A DNA stretch of 64,000 nucleotides, from assembly GCA_000722615.1 (NCBI GenBank), contig JOKI01000003.1, positions 37,316-101,315 on the forward strand, read 5' to 3'. The position numbers were made by a program, and so were the translations under genes. The notes under the pieces were generated by a model. The model was not told where the DNA came from and did not search any database. It worked only from the letters and a program-made list of their open reading frames with translations. Positions 9,057-18,252 of this stretch are shown piece by piece. Every line of letters begins with the position of its first letter. Position 1 is the stretch's first letter. This stretch comes from Pseudorhizobium pelagicum. GTDB lineage: Bacteria > Pseudomonadota > Alphaproteobacteria > Rhizobiales > Rhizobiaceae.

Positions 9057-9976
9057 TTGGCAGCCTCTGAACGCAGTGCCTCAAGGATGAGCGCACGCAG
9101 TGCATCCACATCGCCACGGGCGGCGAAGCTTCCGTTGAAGGCCGCATGGGTGTCCCGCGTCTCGACCACCGTCCGACCGCGGGTCAGGCGGCCGGCGCAT
9201 TCCATCTCGATATTGGCCGGCTGGAATTCCACGAGATCTTCGCGGACGAAGGCTGCGGCGGCGACCGCATCATAGAGCGCCATGGCCGGTCGGCCACGGC
9301 TCGTGGCGATGGCAATGAAGCCGTCCAGCATATCGGCGATCAGCCCGGCATTGCGGCCTCCGGCGGCACGTACCGGCAGGACGTCTTGCGGCGTGGCAAG
9401 GACCTGGCGGCAGAAGTCGAGGTCGACCATGCGCAGGGGAAGGCCGTGGGCCAGGACGATCGCGACGGCTTCCGGATCGGCATAGGCATTGAACTCGGCC
9501 GATGCGGTATGGTTGCCGCGCGTCAGCCCGCCGCCCATCCAGACCAGATCATCGATGCGGCGCGCCAGTTCCGGCCGTGCCAGCACGAGTGCTGCAAGAT
9601 TGGTGAGCGGGCCAAGCGCCAGGATGCGGCGTGGCGACGGCGCGGTCCAAAGCCAGCGGCAGAGGGCGCTGAAGGCGTCGTCCTGAACGCGATCTTCCGC
9701 CTGCGGCAGTGTTTGGCCGGTCGTCGGAATGCCCGTATTGCCGAGGATGGCCTGGGCGGTTTCGAGGCCGCCCATGACCGGACAGTCGCGGCCCGCATAG
9801 ATCGGCATGCTCCAGCCGAAGGCATGGGCCGCACCGGCGGCATTGGCGCGCACCTGATCGAGCGGTGCATTGCCGAACACCAGCGACACCCCTTCAACCG
9901 CCAGGCCCGCGTGCTGCACGACCATCAGCGCGGCGATATCGTCGAAGCCCATGTCGGTATCGATCCAGACGGACAT
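9053..9976 (-). CDS. Nucleoside hydrolase (inosine/uridine-preferring family)
   Basis: 307 residues with the family calcium-binding N terminus DTDMGFDD (residues 6-13) and ILALGPLTNLAALVLARPEL in the middle. The enzyme splits ribonucleosides into base and ribose. It lies directly behind the transporter ATPase (4-nt gap) and overlaps adenine deaminase, so imported nucleosides would be cut and the purine base deaminated in one operon. IU- versus purine-specific type cannot be decided from motifs alone. Confidence 0.9.
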   Translation of the reverse strand: MSVWIDTDMGFDDIAALMVVQHAGLAVEGVSLVFGNAPLDQVRANAAGAAHAFGWSMPIYAGRDCPVMGGLETAQAILGNTGIPTTGQTLPQAEDRVQDDAFSALCRWLWTAPSPRRILALGPLTNLAALVLARPELARRIDDLVWMGGGLTRGNHTASAEFNAYADPEAVAIVLAHGLPLRMVDLDFCRQVLATPQDVLPVRAAGGRNAGLIADMLDGFIAIATSRGRPAMALYDAVAAAAFVREDLVEFQPANIEMECAGRLTRGRTVVETRDTHAAFNGSFAARGDVDALRALILEALRSEAAK

Positions 9977-9980
9977 GGCG

Positions 9981-11009
9981 TCATCCGAACCGGTGAAGAG
10001 GGGCTGCCGCCGATATCGGCATGTCGAAGGCGACCTCGGCGTTCAGCGGATAGCCCGGAACGCTTACGTCGGCTTCCGCCTTGACGGTGCCGAAGCCGCT
10101 TTCCAGCAGATATTCCCGCGTGCCGCCGGCAAAGGAGACGCCGCGAACGGTGCCGGTGAAGGGGCCGGCCCCGAGAGCGATGGCGCGGGGCCGCCAGGCG
10201 AGACCGGCGGCGTCCGGAAGCGGGCCGGCGGGATCTAGCTCGATGCCGCCTGCTGCGACAAGCTTACCGTTGCGGATCGCAAAGAGGTTCTCGAAGCCGA
10301 CGAAGTCGGCAACGAAGCTGGAGACCGGATTGTTGTAGATCTCCTCCGGCGTGCCGATCTGCTCGATGGCGCCGTCGCGCATCACGACGATCCTATCAGC
10401 GAGCGCCAGCGCTTCCACCTGGTCGTGGGTGACGAAGATCATCGTTACCCCGGTCTCCTTCTGCATGCGCTGCAGTTCCGTGCGCATCTCCAGCCGCAGC
10501 CGGGCGTCGAGGTTGGAGAGCGGCTCATCGAGCATCAGCACCTTCGGCTGCATGACCATGGAGCGCGCCAGCGCGACACGCTGCTGCTGACCGCCCGAGA
10601 GGTCCGGCGTCTTCCGGCCGGAGAAAGCGGTGAGGCCGACGGATTTGAGACCCGCGTCGACCCGCCGCGTCAGCTCGTCGCCACCGATCCCCTGGAGCTT
10701 CAGCCCGAAGGCGACGTTTTCGAACACTGTCAGGTGCGGGAAGAGGGCATAGGACTGGAAGACGAGACCGATGTTGCGCCGGTTGGCAGGCACGCGGGTG
10801 ATGTCCGCGCCGTCGAGCGTGATGCGGCCAGAGACCGGCGTCATCAGGCCGGCGATGGCCCGCATGGTCGTCGTCTTGCCGCAGCCGGAGGGGCCGAGGA
10901 GGGCCAGCAGTTCGCCCTTGCGGATGTCGAGGTCGAGCTCCTTGACGGCAATGGTCTTGCCATAGGCGAGGGACAGCTTGTCGAGGGAGAGGAAGGAAGC
11001 GTCAGACAT
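9981..11009 (-). CDS. ABC transporter ATP-binding protein (PotA/spermidine-putrescine type)
   Basis: 342 residues. Walker A GPSGCGKTT (39-47), Q-loop LVFQSYALFPH, signature LSGGQQQRVALARS, Walker B VLMLDEPLSNLD and switch HDQ are all present. A C-terminal TOBE-like regulatory domain follows (about 240-342). It energises import by the two permeases encoded upstream, with which it overlaps by 8 nt. The family imports polyamines, iron or other small solutes; here the operon context points to nucleosides. Confidence 0.92.
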   Translation of the reverse strand: MSDASFLSLDKLSLAYGKTIAVKELDLDIRKGELLALLGPSGCGKTTTMRAIAGLMTPVSGRITLDGADITRVPANRRNIGLVFQSYALFPHLTVFENVAFGLKLQGIGGDELTRRVDAGLKSVGLTAFSGRKTPDLSGGQQQRVALARSMVMQPKVLMLDEPLSNLDARLRLEMRTELQRMQKETGVTMIFVTHDQVEALALADRIVVMRDGAIEQIGTPEEIYNNPVSSFVADFVGFENLFAIRNGKLVAAGGIELDPAGPLPDAAGLAWRPRAIALGAGPFTGTVRGVSFAGGTREYLLESGFGTVKAEADVSVPGYPLNAEVAFDMPISAAAPLHRFG

Positions 11010-11781
11010 AGCGGGAAAAGCCTAGGAAGCGTTCGGCGGCAAAGACGATGCCGATTGAAAGGAAGGCGAGGAGTGCCGAGAGAGCCGCGACCGAGGGATC
11101 GAAGACGATCTCCATGTAGCCCAGCATGTCGATCGGCAGGGTGCGCACGCCCGGTCCGGAGAGGAAGAGCGAGACCGGCACCTGATTGAAGCTCGTCACG
11201 AAGCCTAGGATGAAGGCTGCCAGAATGCCGCCGCGGATATTGGGCAGGACCACGCGGAAGAAGGCGCCGAGGCGCGAGGAGCCGAGAAGCACGGCCGCCT
11301 CCTCCATGTCGGAGCGGAGATTGGCAAGGCTCGCCGAGACGACGCGCACGGCATAGGGCAGCACCAGCGCCGTATGGGCGAGGAAAAGCGCCAGCGTGAT
11401 CGACAGGCCGACCGGGATCACGAAGTAGCGCAGCAGCGCCAGGCCGACGATGATGCCCGGGACGATGATCGGCGTCGACACCAGGAAGCGCACGGTCTCC
11501 GACAGCGGCAGCTTGTAGCGCGACATCGCATAGGAGGCCGGGATGCCGAGCAGCAGCGCCGTCAGGGTGCCGCCGATGGCCAGAAACATCGAGACGGCAA
11601 AGCTCTGCCGGAAGCTCTCCACCGTGAAGACCTTGGCGATCCACTTCAGCGAGAAGCCCTGTGGCGGGAAGGCCAGCGTGTCGCCGGCGGAGAAGGATGC
11701 CGCGACGATGATGAAGAACGGGCCGATCAGGAAGATCATCACCAGCAGGAGAATGATGGGGGCATATAGTCTTTGGGTCAT
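11002..11781 (-). CDS. ABC transporter permease (PotC type)
   Basis: 259 residues from the ATG at 11781; the frame is open further upstream, but that extension overlaps the other permease out of frame and is not coding. The protein has about six hydrophobic segments and the permease EAA loop (MEEAAVLLGSSRLGAFFRVVLPNIRGG), which docks on the ATPase. The 4-nt ATGA-type overlap with the upstream permease indicates translational coupling. It is an inner-membrane half of the importer. Confidence 0.9.
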   Translation of the reverse strand: MTQRLYAPIILLLVMIFLIGPFFIIVAASFSAGDTLAFPPQGFSLKWIAKVFTVESFRQSFAVSMFLAIGGTLTALLLGIPASYAMSRYKLPLSETVRFLVSTPIIVPGIIVGLALLRYFVIPVGLSITLALFLAHTALVLPYAVRVVSASLANLRSDMEEAAVLLGSSRLGAFFRVVLPNIRGGILAAFILGFVTSFNQVPVSLFLSGPGVRTLPIDMLGYMEIVFDPSVAALSALLAFLSIGIVFAAERFLGFSRYV

Positions 11782-12605
11782 GTCCTGTTCCTCGCCGTCG
11801 CGATCCGTTTCAGGAGAATATTGGCGGCAAAGCTCATGACGATCAGGATGAAGGCGATGACGCTGGCGGAGACGAAGTTGTTGGCGACCGTGACCTGCTG
11901 GTAGAGCAGTGTCTCGAGCATCAGGACCTTGGAGCCGCCGAGGATGGCGGGTGTGATGTAGGCGGTCATCGAGCCGGTGAAGACGAGCGTGCCGCCGACG
12001 ACGAGACCTTCGCGCGTCAGTGGCAGGATGACCTTCCAGAACACCTGGAACCAGTTGGCGCCCAGAACCCGGGCCGCCGGCACCGCGTCGCGGGGCAGAT
12101 TTTCCAAAGCGCTGATCAGCGAGATGACCATCAGCGGCAGGAAGAGCTGCAGCAGGCCGATGAAGACGGCCGTCTCGGTGAAGAGGATGCGGAACGGTTC
12201 GTCGGTCAGGCCCACCGCCATCAGCGCCTGGTTGACGATGCCGGTACGGCCGAGGATGACGATCCAGGCATAGGTGCGGGCGACCGGGGAGATCATCAGC
12301 GGCAGCACGACGAGGCCTATCATCTTGCCCTTGGCGCCAGGCGGAAGCGAGACGATCGCATAGGCCGTCGCATAGCCGATCACGGCGGCCGCCAGCGTCA
12401 CCAGCGCGCCGAGCTTCAGGGTGCGCAGGAAGACCGTGCGGTTCAGCGACTGCGAGAAGAAGTCGACATAGGCGGAGAGCGTCCACTGGTCGGCGGACTT
12501 GAAGCCTTCCGACAGCAAGAGGACGACCGGCACCACGAAGACGAGGGCTGCGAATACGGCGGCTGGCAGCGCAAGGGCCAGAGCCTCCGTCCGATTTTGA
12601 AACAT
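11778..12605 (-). CDS. ABC transporter permease (PotB type)
   Basis: 275 residues, about six transmembrane segments, with the EAA-like loop DAVPAARVLGANWFQVFWKVILPLTREG near residue 190. It pairs with the PotC-type permease encoded immediately downstream. The gene begins 112 nt after the substrate-binding protein gene, and a stable hairpin lies in that gap. Confidence 0.9.
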   Translation of the reverse strand: MFQNRTEALALALPAAVFAALVFVVPVVLLLSEGFKSADQWTLSAYVDFFSQSLNRTVFLRTLKLGALVTLAAAVIGYATAYAIVSLPPGAKGKMIGLVVLPLMISPVARTYAWIVILGRTGIVNQALMAVGLTDEPFRILFTETAVFIGLLQLFLPLMVISLISALENLPRDAVPAARVLGANWFQVFWKVILPLTREGLVVGGTLVFTGSMTAYITPAILGGSKVLMLETLLYQQVTVANNFVSASVIAFILIVMSFAANILLKRIATARNRT

Positions 12606-12635
12606 TTCTCTTCAACCCTCGAGTGAGTTCAAGTC

Positions 12636-12671
12636 GGGCGCAGCCCGGACCGAAATCCGCAGGCTGCGCCC
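12636..12671 (-). terminator. Attenuating hairpin between binding-protein and permease genes
   Basis: Ten-base perfect arms GGGCGCAGCC (12636-12645) and GGCTGCGCCC (12662-12671) flank a 16-nt loop. No T-tract follows. Such hairpins behind periplasmic binding-protein genes usually stabilise that message and lower downstream expression. Confidence 0.6.
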
Positions 12672-12717
12672 TTCGCCTTGGGAGGCATGGGTTCAGACGT
12701 CGAAGACGTCCTTGTCG

Positions 12718-13740
12718 TTACTGGCCGACCTTGGCGTTCCATTCCGAAAGCCAGGCGTCGCGGTTGTCGAGCGCCACGTCGGACGGGATGAGCTTCAGGC
12801 TTTTCGCCGTCTCTTCGCCGTAGGTGATGTTGCCGGCGACTTCATCCGAGACCACAACTTCAGAGTTGGCCGGGCTGTCCACGAGCGCTTCGGCAAGCTT
12901 GGTCTGCACTTCGGTGGACAGCCAGAAATCCATGAACTCATGCGCCAGGTCCTGGTTCTTCGAGCCCTTGGCGAGGATCATGACATTCATGCCGCCGGTC
13001 TGGCCTTCCTTCGGCGTCGCCCAGCCGATCGGCAGGTCGAGCTTGGTGAAGGGCGCCCAGGAGAAGCGGCCGATGGGGGCTGCCCAGATTTCCTCCTGCT
13101 GCATCAGCTGCACCAGCTGAGACGACTTGACGTAGAAGGTGACGATCTCGTCCTTCTTCTCGCCGACGGCCTCGATGGCGGCCTTCAGGTCCGGTGTGTC
13201 GGCGCCGAGCGCCTGACCGAGCATGTAGAGTGCCGGAGGGCCCTGGTTGGTGGTGACGTTCGGGAAGGCGACGTGAGACACGACATCGTCCTTGAGGAGA
13301 TCGGCCCAGGACTCGATCTTAACCTTGTCGGTGCGGTAGGCGATGGAGGTGGCGTAGAAGGTGTAGCCGACGCTCATGCCGTCGCCGTTCGGATCCTTGG
13401 CGATGTCGTAGAGCTTGTCGTAGTTGGAGAGCTTCGAGGTGTCGATCGTCTCCGTCAGGTCCGAGCGAGCCGCCGACAGCGCGTCGGCCATGGAGACGAC
13501 GGCCATGTCGATGACGGGGTTGGCCTTGTTGGCTTCCATCTTCGCCAGACGCTCGACACTGTTGCCGGTCTCGACGACGAGCTTGCAACCGCACTGGGCC
13601 TCGAAGGGGTCGTAGACAATCTCCTTGAACTCGTCCTGGGCGAAGGCATAGACGGAAATCGTCAGCGTCTTGTCCTGCGCCTGCGCAGAACCGGCGGCCA
13701 ATGCGAGCGCGGCAGCGGATAGGTAGAATAGCTTGTTCAT
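12718..13740 (-). CDS. Periplasmic substrate-binding protein of PotD-type ABC transporter
   Basis: 340 residues from the ATG at 13740. A Sec signal peptide ends near residue 22 (ALALAAGSAQAQ), so the mature protein is periplasmic. The body shows a type II binding-protein fold of the extracellular solute-binding family 1/8, including GMSVGYTFYATSIAYRTDKV and GGMNVMILAKGSKN. Its start overlaps the LacI-type regulator stop by 4 nt, so the regulator heads the transcription unit. The ligand is inferred to be a purine nucleoside because nucleoside hydrolase and adenine deaminase are co-transcribed; polyamine or base remain possible. Confidence 0.88.
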   Translation of the reverse strand: MNKLFYLSAAALALAAGSAQAQDKTLTISVYAFAQDEFKEIVYDPFEAQCGCKLVVETGNSVERLAKMEANKANPVIDMAVVSMADALSAARSDLTETIDTSKLSNYDKLYDIAKDPNGDGMSVGYTFYATSIAYRTDKVKIESWADLLKDDVVSHVAFPNVTTNQGPPALYMLGQALGADTPDLKAAIEAVGEKKDEIVTFYVKSSQLVQLMQQEEIWAAPIGRFSWAPFTKLDLPIGWATPKEGQTGGMNVMILAKGSKNQDLAHEFMDFWLSTEVQTKLAEALVDSPANSEVVVSDEVAGNITYGEETAKSLKLIPSDVALDNRDAWLSEWNAKVGQ

Positions 13741-14795
13741 GCGGGTTCTCCTGCTGGGGTTTTTTCTGGATGCGTCGGTGCTGTCAGCACGCCGGTGGTC
13801 TGGCGCGCCACCAGCGTCATCGGCACACTGGTCGTTTCGGCCGACACGACGCCTCTGGTGGCGTCGGCAGCCGTATCGGCCTCGATGGCGCAGAGCAGCG
13901 CGTCGATGGCGATGCGGGCAATGGTCGCAACGTCCATCCGGACGCTGGTGAGGGCCGGCGTGATCATCGCCGACCAGGCAAGATCGTCGAAGCCGGCAAC
14001 GCTGGCGCGGCCTGGAACGGCGATGCCGGCATTCTGCAGCTCGGTCAGGGCGCGCAGGGCATGAAGGTCGGAGACGGCTGCAAAGGCGGTGGCGCCCCTC
14101 TCGACCTTCTCCGCCAGGCGCAGGGGACTTGCCTTGCCATGGGCCTGTTCGTGCTGCTCGATCCAGAGGATTTCGGCCTTGCCACCGGCAGGCACCCTGG
14201 ATTTCATACCGCCGATGCGGTCGTTCTGGACGTTCGAGGCAGGGTTGTTGCCGATCAGGACGAAGTTCTGATGCCCCAGTGCCGCCAGATGCTCCATCAC
14301 CAGCTGCCCGCCCTGCCAATGATCGGCGGAGACGGTGCTGTTGGGCGTGGATGGGCTGTCGATGACAGCGAGCGGCCGGCCGATGTCGACGATGCGGGTG
14401 CCGAGCCGTGGAATGATGACGATGCCGTCCACGTCGCGCTCGATGAGCCGGTTGATCGCTTCCGTCTGCATCGCGACGCTGCCGCGGGAGTCGGCGATCA
14501 GCACGCCGTAGCCGGAGGCGCTTGCGGCATACTCGATCGCCTGGGCGATTTGCGGGAAAAGAGGGTTGGAGATATCGGGCAGGACGAGGCCAAGCACGCG
14601 GGTATGCCCGGTGCGGAGCGCGCGGGCGGCGGAGCTCGGGACATAGCCCAGCTCGTCCGCCTTCGCCCGGATCCGGTCAATCAGTTCCGCCGAGATGCGA
14701 CCCTTCCCGGCCAGCGCATTCGATACCGTCGCCGCCGATACGTTGAGCGCGGTCGCGATCATGGTGAGCGTCGGGCCGGGGCGAGGATTGGCCAA
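13737..14795 (-). CDS. LacI/GalR-family transcriptional regulator
   Basis: 352 residues. The N-terminal LacI helix-turn-helix and hinge are clear (TMIATALNVSAATVSNALAGKGRIS, then SSAARALRTGHTRVLGLVLPD), followed by a periplasmic-binding-protein-like effector domain. The start is a TTG at 14795; no in-frame ATG lies between it and the upstream stop. First gene of the purine-salvage operon, it is probably an autoregulated repressor responding to a nucleoside or base. A LacI-type operator with central CG lies 19 nt upstream. Confidence 0.9.
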   Translation of the reverse strand: MANPRPGPTLTMIATALNVSAATVSNALAGKGRISAELIDRIRAKADELGYVPSSAARALRTGHTRVLGLVLPDISNPLFPQIAQAIEYAASASGYGVLIADSRGSVAMQTEAINRLIERDVDGIVIIPRLGTRIVDIGRPLAVIDSPSTPNSTVSADHWQGGQLVMEHLAALGHQNFVLIGNNPASNVQNDRIGGMKSRVPAGGKAEILWIEQHEQAHGKASPLRLAEKVERGATAFAAVSDLHALRALTELQNAGIAVPGRASVAGFDDLAWSAMITPALTSVRMDVATIARIAIDALLCAIEADTAADATRGVVSAETTSVPMTLVARQTTGVLTAPTHPEKTPAGEPA

Positions 14796-14813
14796 GGGAT
14801 TGCTGCTTGATGG

Positions 14814-14831
14814 TGATTAATCGTTTAATCA
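14814..14831. promoter_or_regulatory. LacI-type operator
   Basis: The 18-mer TGATTAATCGTTTAATCA has perfect 7-bp arms (TGATTAA / TTAATCA) around a central CG, the layout of LacI/GalR operators. It sits immediately upstream of the LacI-type gene, so autoregulation of the whole operon is likely. Confidence 0.65.
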
Positions 14832-14887
14832 AGCTAGCGGACAATCCTGCACGAGTCCAGCAGAAAGCCTTGGGGAGATCTCGCCCC

Positions 14888-14915
14888 TTCCACCTCTGTC
14901 GTCGACGGGGTGGAA
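14888..14915 (-). terminator. Hairpin after molybdenum hydroxylase operon
   Basis: Arms TTCCACC (14888-14894) and GGTGGAA (14909-14915) form a 7-bp stem downstream of the large-subunit stop codon and before the purine operon. A second GC-rich inverted repeat follows near 14873-14887. There is no T-tract, so termination is only suggested. Confidence 0.35.
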
Positions 14916-14957
14916 ATGGCCGAGGGATGACGGTCCGCCGGCCATTCCAGAGCGAGC

Positions 14958-17204
14958 TCAGCCGATGATGTCTTCAAGCCGGACCGGAAACTTCCGCACC
15001 CGAACACCCGTGGCATGCCAGATGGCATTGGCAATCGCCCCGACCGTCCCGGTGATGCCGATCTCGCCGACGCCCTTGACGCCGATGGCATTCACGAAGG
15101 GATCGTTCTCCGGGATGAGGATCGCCTCCAGCGACGGAATGTCCGCATTGATGGGCACATGGTACTCGGCCAGATCCGCATTCATGATCCGGCCGGTTCG
15201 GTGGTCGATAATCGCCTCCTCGTGCAGGGCAAAGGAGACGCCCCAGATCATGCCGCCGAAATACTGGCTTTCAACGAGCCGGGGATTGATGATCCGGCCG
15301 GCGGCAAAGGCTCCGACCAGCCGCGTCACCCGGATCTGTCCGAGATCCGGATCGACCTTCACCTCGGCAAAGACGGCGCCGTGGGAGAACATGGCATGCG
15401 CTTCGGCCGCCGCCGGGTCGCGGGAGGCCTTGGCCGTTCCGACGATCTCCCGCCGGCCTGCCCGGGCCAGAATCTCCGCATAGCTTTCGCTGCGCGTCTC
15501 GTCGTCGCGCCGGTAGAGCCTTCCGGCCCGTGCTTCCACCCCGATGTTGCCGGCCCCGAAAAGTGGCGAGGCAGGATCATTGGTGGCAAGCTCCGAAAGC
15601 TGGGCAATGGCGTCCTTGCCGGCGTTGTTGAGCGCCAGCCCGGCGCTTGCCGTGTGGCCGGAGCCACCGGCGATTCCACCGTCCGGAAGCGTGGAAATCC
15701 CCGAGTGAAGCTCGACCTGTTCCGGATCGAGGCCAAGCGCTTCCGCCGCGATCTGCGCCAGTGCCGTCCAGGCGCCCTGGCCCATGTCGGCGCCGGCCGT
15801 CTCCACCAGGGCCGTACCGTCGGCGCGCAGGGTGGCGCGCGCCTCCGCCGGGAAGTGCGGGCAGGGGAAGAGGGCGGTGCCCATGCCCCAGCCGACCAGG
15901 AAACCGTTCTTGTCACGCATCTGGCGGGAGGCGAGAGGCCGGCCGGCCCAGCCGAAACGCTTCGCGCCCTCGGCATAGCATTCGCGCAGGGCCTTGGAGG
16001 AGAAAGGCCTTCCGCTGCCCGGCTCGGTCTCGGCGTAATTGTGCAGGCGGAAATCCAGCGGGTCCATTCCGCAGGCGTCCGCCGCCTCGTCGATGGCAAC
16101 TTCCAGTGCTGCCGATCCGGATGCCTCGCCCGGTGCCCGCATGGGGCCGGGCGTGCCGGTATCGAGCCGGATGCCCTCGTGCTCCGACAGCAATGCCGGG
16201 CTTGCGTAGAGATGCGTCGAGGCGTTTGCAGCCGGCTCCAGGAAGTCGTCGAACGAGGACGTTGCGGAGATCGACTTGTGGTGAAGTGCCGTCAGTTGTC
16301 CGTCATTGTTCAGGCCGATGCGCAGCTTCTGCCAGGTGCCGCCACGATGGCCGACGGGTCCGTACATCTGGGCCCGGCTGAGGACGAGCTTGACCGGGCG
16401 CTTCAATGCCCGTGCCGCCAGGATCGCCAGGATCTGCGGCCCGTTGATGATGGCCTTCGACCCGAAGCCGCCACCCAGGAAGGGAGAGCGGATCGTGACG
16501 TTCTCCGGCGGGATGCCGAAATAGGTGGCGTAGGACGCGCAGCTCATCGCCAGCGCCTGGTTGGGCATGTCGAGCATGACATGGTCGCCGTCCCATTCGG
16601 CAACGACGGCATGGGGTTCCATGGCGTTGTGATACTGCGCCGGGGTGACGTAATCCCGCTCCAGCACCTGGGCCGCCTTTGCAAGCCCTGCCTCGACATC
16701 GCCGAAGGCTGCCTTCGGTGGGCCGCCGACACCGACGGCGGGGGGATCGAAGCGAAGGCCGTCATCGATGCCGGTCCGTGGTTCGTCGGCATCGTACTGC
16801 GGGTTGAGAAGTGCAGCGCCTTCGGTTGCCGCTTCCAGTGTTTCGGCGATGACCAGCGCGATAGGCTGGTTGGCGTAGCGGACGGTACTGTCCTGCAGCA
16901 CCTCGATGCGGAAGCCGAAGGGCGGCATCTTTTCGTCCGGGTCGTGGGCGAGCGGCGGCCGGCTGGCCGGCGTCATGACCTCGACCACGCCGGGATGGGC
17001 CTTGGTGGCCTCGACGTCGAGCGAGGTCACCCGGCCGCGGGCAATCCTGCTGACCGCGGTCACGGCATAGAGCATGCCGTCCGGATGGTTGTCGGCGGCG
17101 TAGGTGGCGCGGCCGGTGACCTTGAGAACGCCGTCGCGGCGCGTCAGCGGTTGACCGGCGTTGGAGCCGTAGCGGGCATTCGTGGATGGTGCATCAAGCG
17201 ACAT
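14958..17204 (-). CDS. Molybdopterin-binding subunit of xanthine dehydrogenase-family oxidoreductase (PaoC/YagR-like)
   Basis: 748 residues from the ATG at 17204. Motifs for the molybdenum cofactor site are present: LGGGFGSKA, MRAPGEASG, ETAGADMGQGAWTALAQ, and GVKGVGEIGITG holding the probable catalytic base Glu714. The subunit hydroxylates aldehydes or N-heterocycles at a Mo=S centre. It overlaps the FAD gene by 11 nt in the order 2Fe-2S, FAD, Mo, as in paoABC. No Tat signal is seen. The substrate is unknown; the closest recognised architecture is the aldehyde oxidoreductase PaoABC rather than true xanthine dehydrogenase. Confidence 0.9.
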   Translation of the reverse strand: MSLDAPSTNARYGSNAGQPLTRRDGVLKVTGRATYAADNHPDGMLYAVTAVSRIARGRVTSLDVEATKAHPGVVEVMTPASRPPLAHDPDEKMPPFGFRIEVLQDSTVRYANQPIALVIAETLEAATEGAALLNPQYDADEPRTGIDDGLRFDPPAVGVGGPPKAAFGDVEAGLAKAAQVLERDYVTPAQYHNAMEPHAVVAEWDGDHVMLDMPNQALAMSCASYATYFGIPPENVTIRSPFLGGGFGSKAIINGPQILAILAARALKRPVKLVLSRAQMYGPVGHRGGTWQKLRIGLNNDGQLTALHHKSISATSSFDDFLEPAANASTHLYASPALLSEHEGIRLDTGTPGPMRAPGEASGSAALEVAIDEAADACGMDPLDFRLHNYAETEPGSGRPFSSKALRECYAEGAKRFGWAGRPLASRQMRDKNGFLVGWGMGTALFPCPHFPAEARATLRADGTALVETAGADMGQGAWTALAQIAAEALGLDPEQVELHSGISTLPDGGIAGGSGHTASAGLALNNAGKDAIAQLSELATNDPASPLFGAGNIGVEARAGRLYRRDDETRSESYAEILARAGRREIVGTAKASRDPAAAEAHAMFSHGAVFAEVKVDPDLGQIRVTRLVGAFAAGRIINPRLVESQYFGGMIWGVSFALHEEAIIDHRTGRIMNADLAEYHVPINADIPSLEAILIPENDPFVNAIGVKGVGEIGITGTVGAIANAIWHATGVRVRKFPVRLEDIIG

Positions 17205-18252
17205 GGCTCGCTCCCGGCGTTGTTGAGAAGGGCGAGGCGGGGAGGGCAGGCATGACCTCCGGCGTCCCCTCGGCTGCAAGGATCAGCGCCCGCACGGCGA
17301 TGCGGCGCGCCAGTTCGATCTTGAAAGCATTGTCGCCCGAGGGTCTTGCGTCGGCGAGCGCGAACCCGGCGGCTCGGGTGAAGGCCTCGAGCGTCGGCTC
17401 GGCCCCTGCCAGCGAGGCTTCCGCCTCTCGTGCGCGCCATGGCTTGGCAGCAATGGCGCCGAGTGCGAGACGGGCATGGCTGATGACGCCGTCGTTGATT
17501 TCCAGGGCTGCCGCTGCCGAGACCACCGCAAAGGCATAGGACGTGCGTTCCCGCAGTTTCAGATAGCGGGCGTTGGCGGCAAAGCGTGCTGCCTCTGCCG
17601 GGAGCCGAAGCGCAACGATCAGCTCTGCGGGTGCGAGTGCAGTTTCCTGCTCCGGTGTCTCGCCCGGCAGTCTGTGGAAATCCTCGAGCGGGATCTCGCG
17701 TTTCCCCTGAGGTCCCTCCAGTTCGACCACAGCGTCGAGCGCGGCCAGCGGCACGCAGAAATCCGATGGGTGCGTGGCGATACAGTGCTCGCTCCAGCCG
17801 ACAACGGCATGCAGACGGTTCTCGCCGTGGAGCGCGTCGCAGCCGGATCCGGGAACACGGCGATTGCAGGCGCTGGCGGTGTCCTGGAAGTAGGCGCAAC
17901 GGGTGCGCTGCATCAGGTTGCCGCCGATGGTGGCTGCATTGCGCAACTGCGCCGAGGCGCCGGAGAGCAGAGCCTCGGCGACAGCCGGGAAGGTCCTGGC
18001 AAAACGTGGATCGTAAGCGAGGTCGGAGTTGCGAACCATGGCGCCGATCCGGACGCCTCCGTCCGGCTGCCACTCGATCCGGTCGAGGCCGGGCAGCCTG
18101 GTGATGTCGATCAGACGCACGGGTCGCGATACCCCGATCTTCATCAGATCGAGAAGGTTTGTGCCGGCGGCGAGATAGGCCGAGCCCGGCTCGGCAGCGG
18201 CGGCCACGGCCTCGGAGATGTTGTGAGGAGCGATGAAATCGAAGCGGTTCAT
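17194..18252 (-). CDS. FAD-binding subunit of molybdenum hydroxylase, with 4Fe-4S cysteines (PaoB/YagS-like)
   Basis: 352 residues from the ATG at 18252, which overlaps the upstream stop by 4 nt. FAD contacts lie in LAAGTNLLDLMK (about 28-39) and NAATIGGNLMQRT. Four cysteines, Cys119, Cys129, Cys138 and Cys157, sit in the insertion known from PaoB and 4-hydroxybenzoyl-CoA reductase beta subunits, where they bind an extra 4Fe-4S cluster. The subunit passes electrons from the 2Fe-2S subunit to an acceptor. The frame is open upstream, but that part overlaps the small-subunit gene and is not used. Confidence 0.9.
   Translation of the reverse strand: MNRFDFIAPHNISEAVAAAAEPGSAYLAAGTNLLDLMKIGVSRPVRLIDITRLPGLDRIEWQPDGGVRIGAMVRNSDLAYDPRFARTFPAVAEALLSGASAQLRNAATIGGNLMQRTRCAYFQDTASACNRRVPGSGCDALHGENRLHAVVGWSEHCIATHPSDFCVPLAALDAVVELEGPQGKREIPLEDFHRLPGETPEQETALAPAELIVALRLPAEAARFAANARYLKLRERTSYAFAVVSAAAALEINDGVISHARLALGAIAAKPWRAREAEASLAGAEPTLEAFTRAAGFALADARPSGDNAFKIELARRIAVRALILAAEGTPEVMPALPASPFSTTPGASHVA

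Noticed and set aside
7626..9275. Plus-strand frame of about 549 codons over adenine deaminase
   Set aside because: Shadow; the minus strand carries the amidohydrolase motifs.
13741..14319. Long N-terminal extension of the PotD-type binding protein
   Set aside because: It would overlap the LacI-type gene out of frame and hide the signal peptide. The ATG at 13740 gives a normal Sec leader.
15015..17255. Plus-strand open frame of about 746 codons over the molybdopterin subunit
   Set aside because: Antisense shadow with rare-start and low-complexity composition; the minus strand has complete Mo-site motifs.
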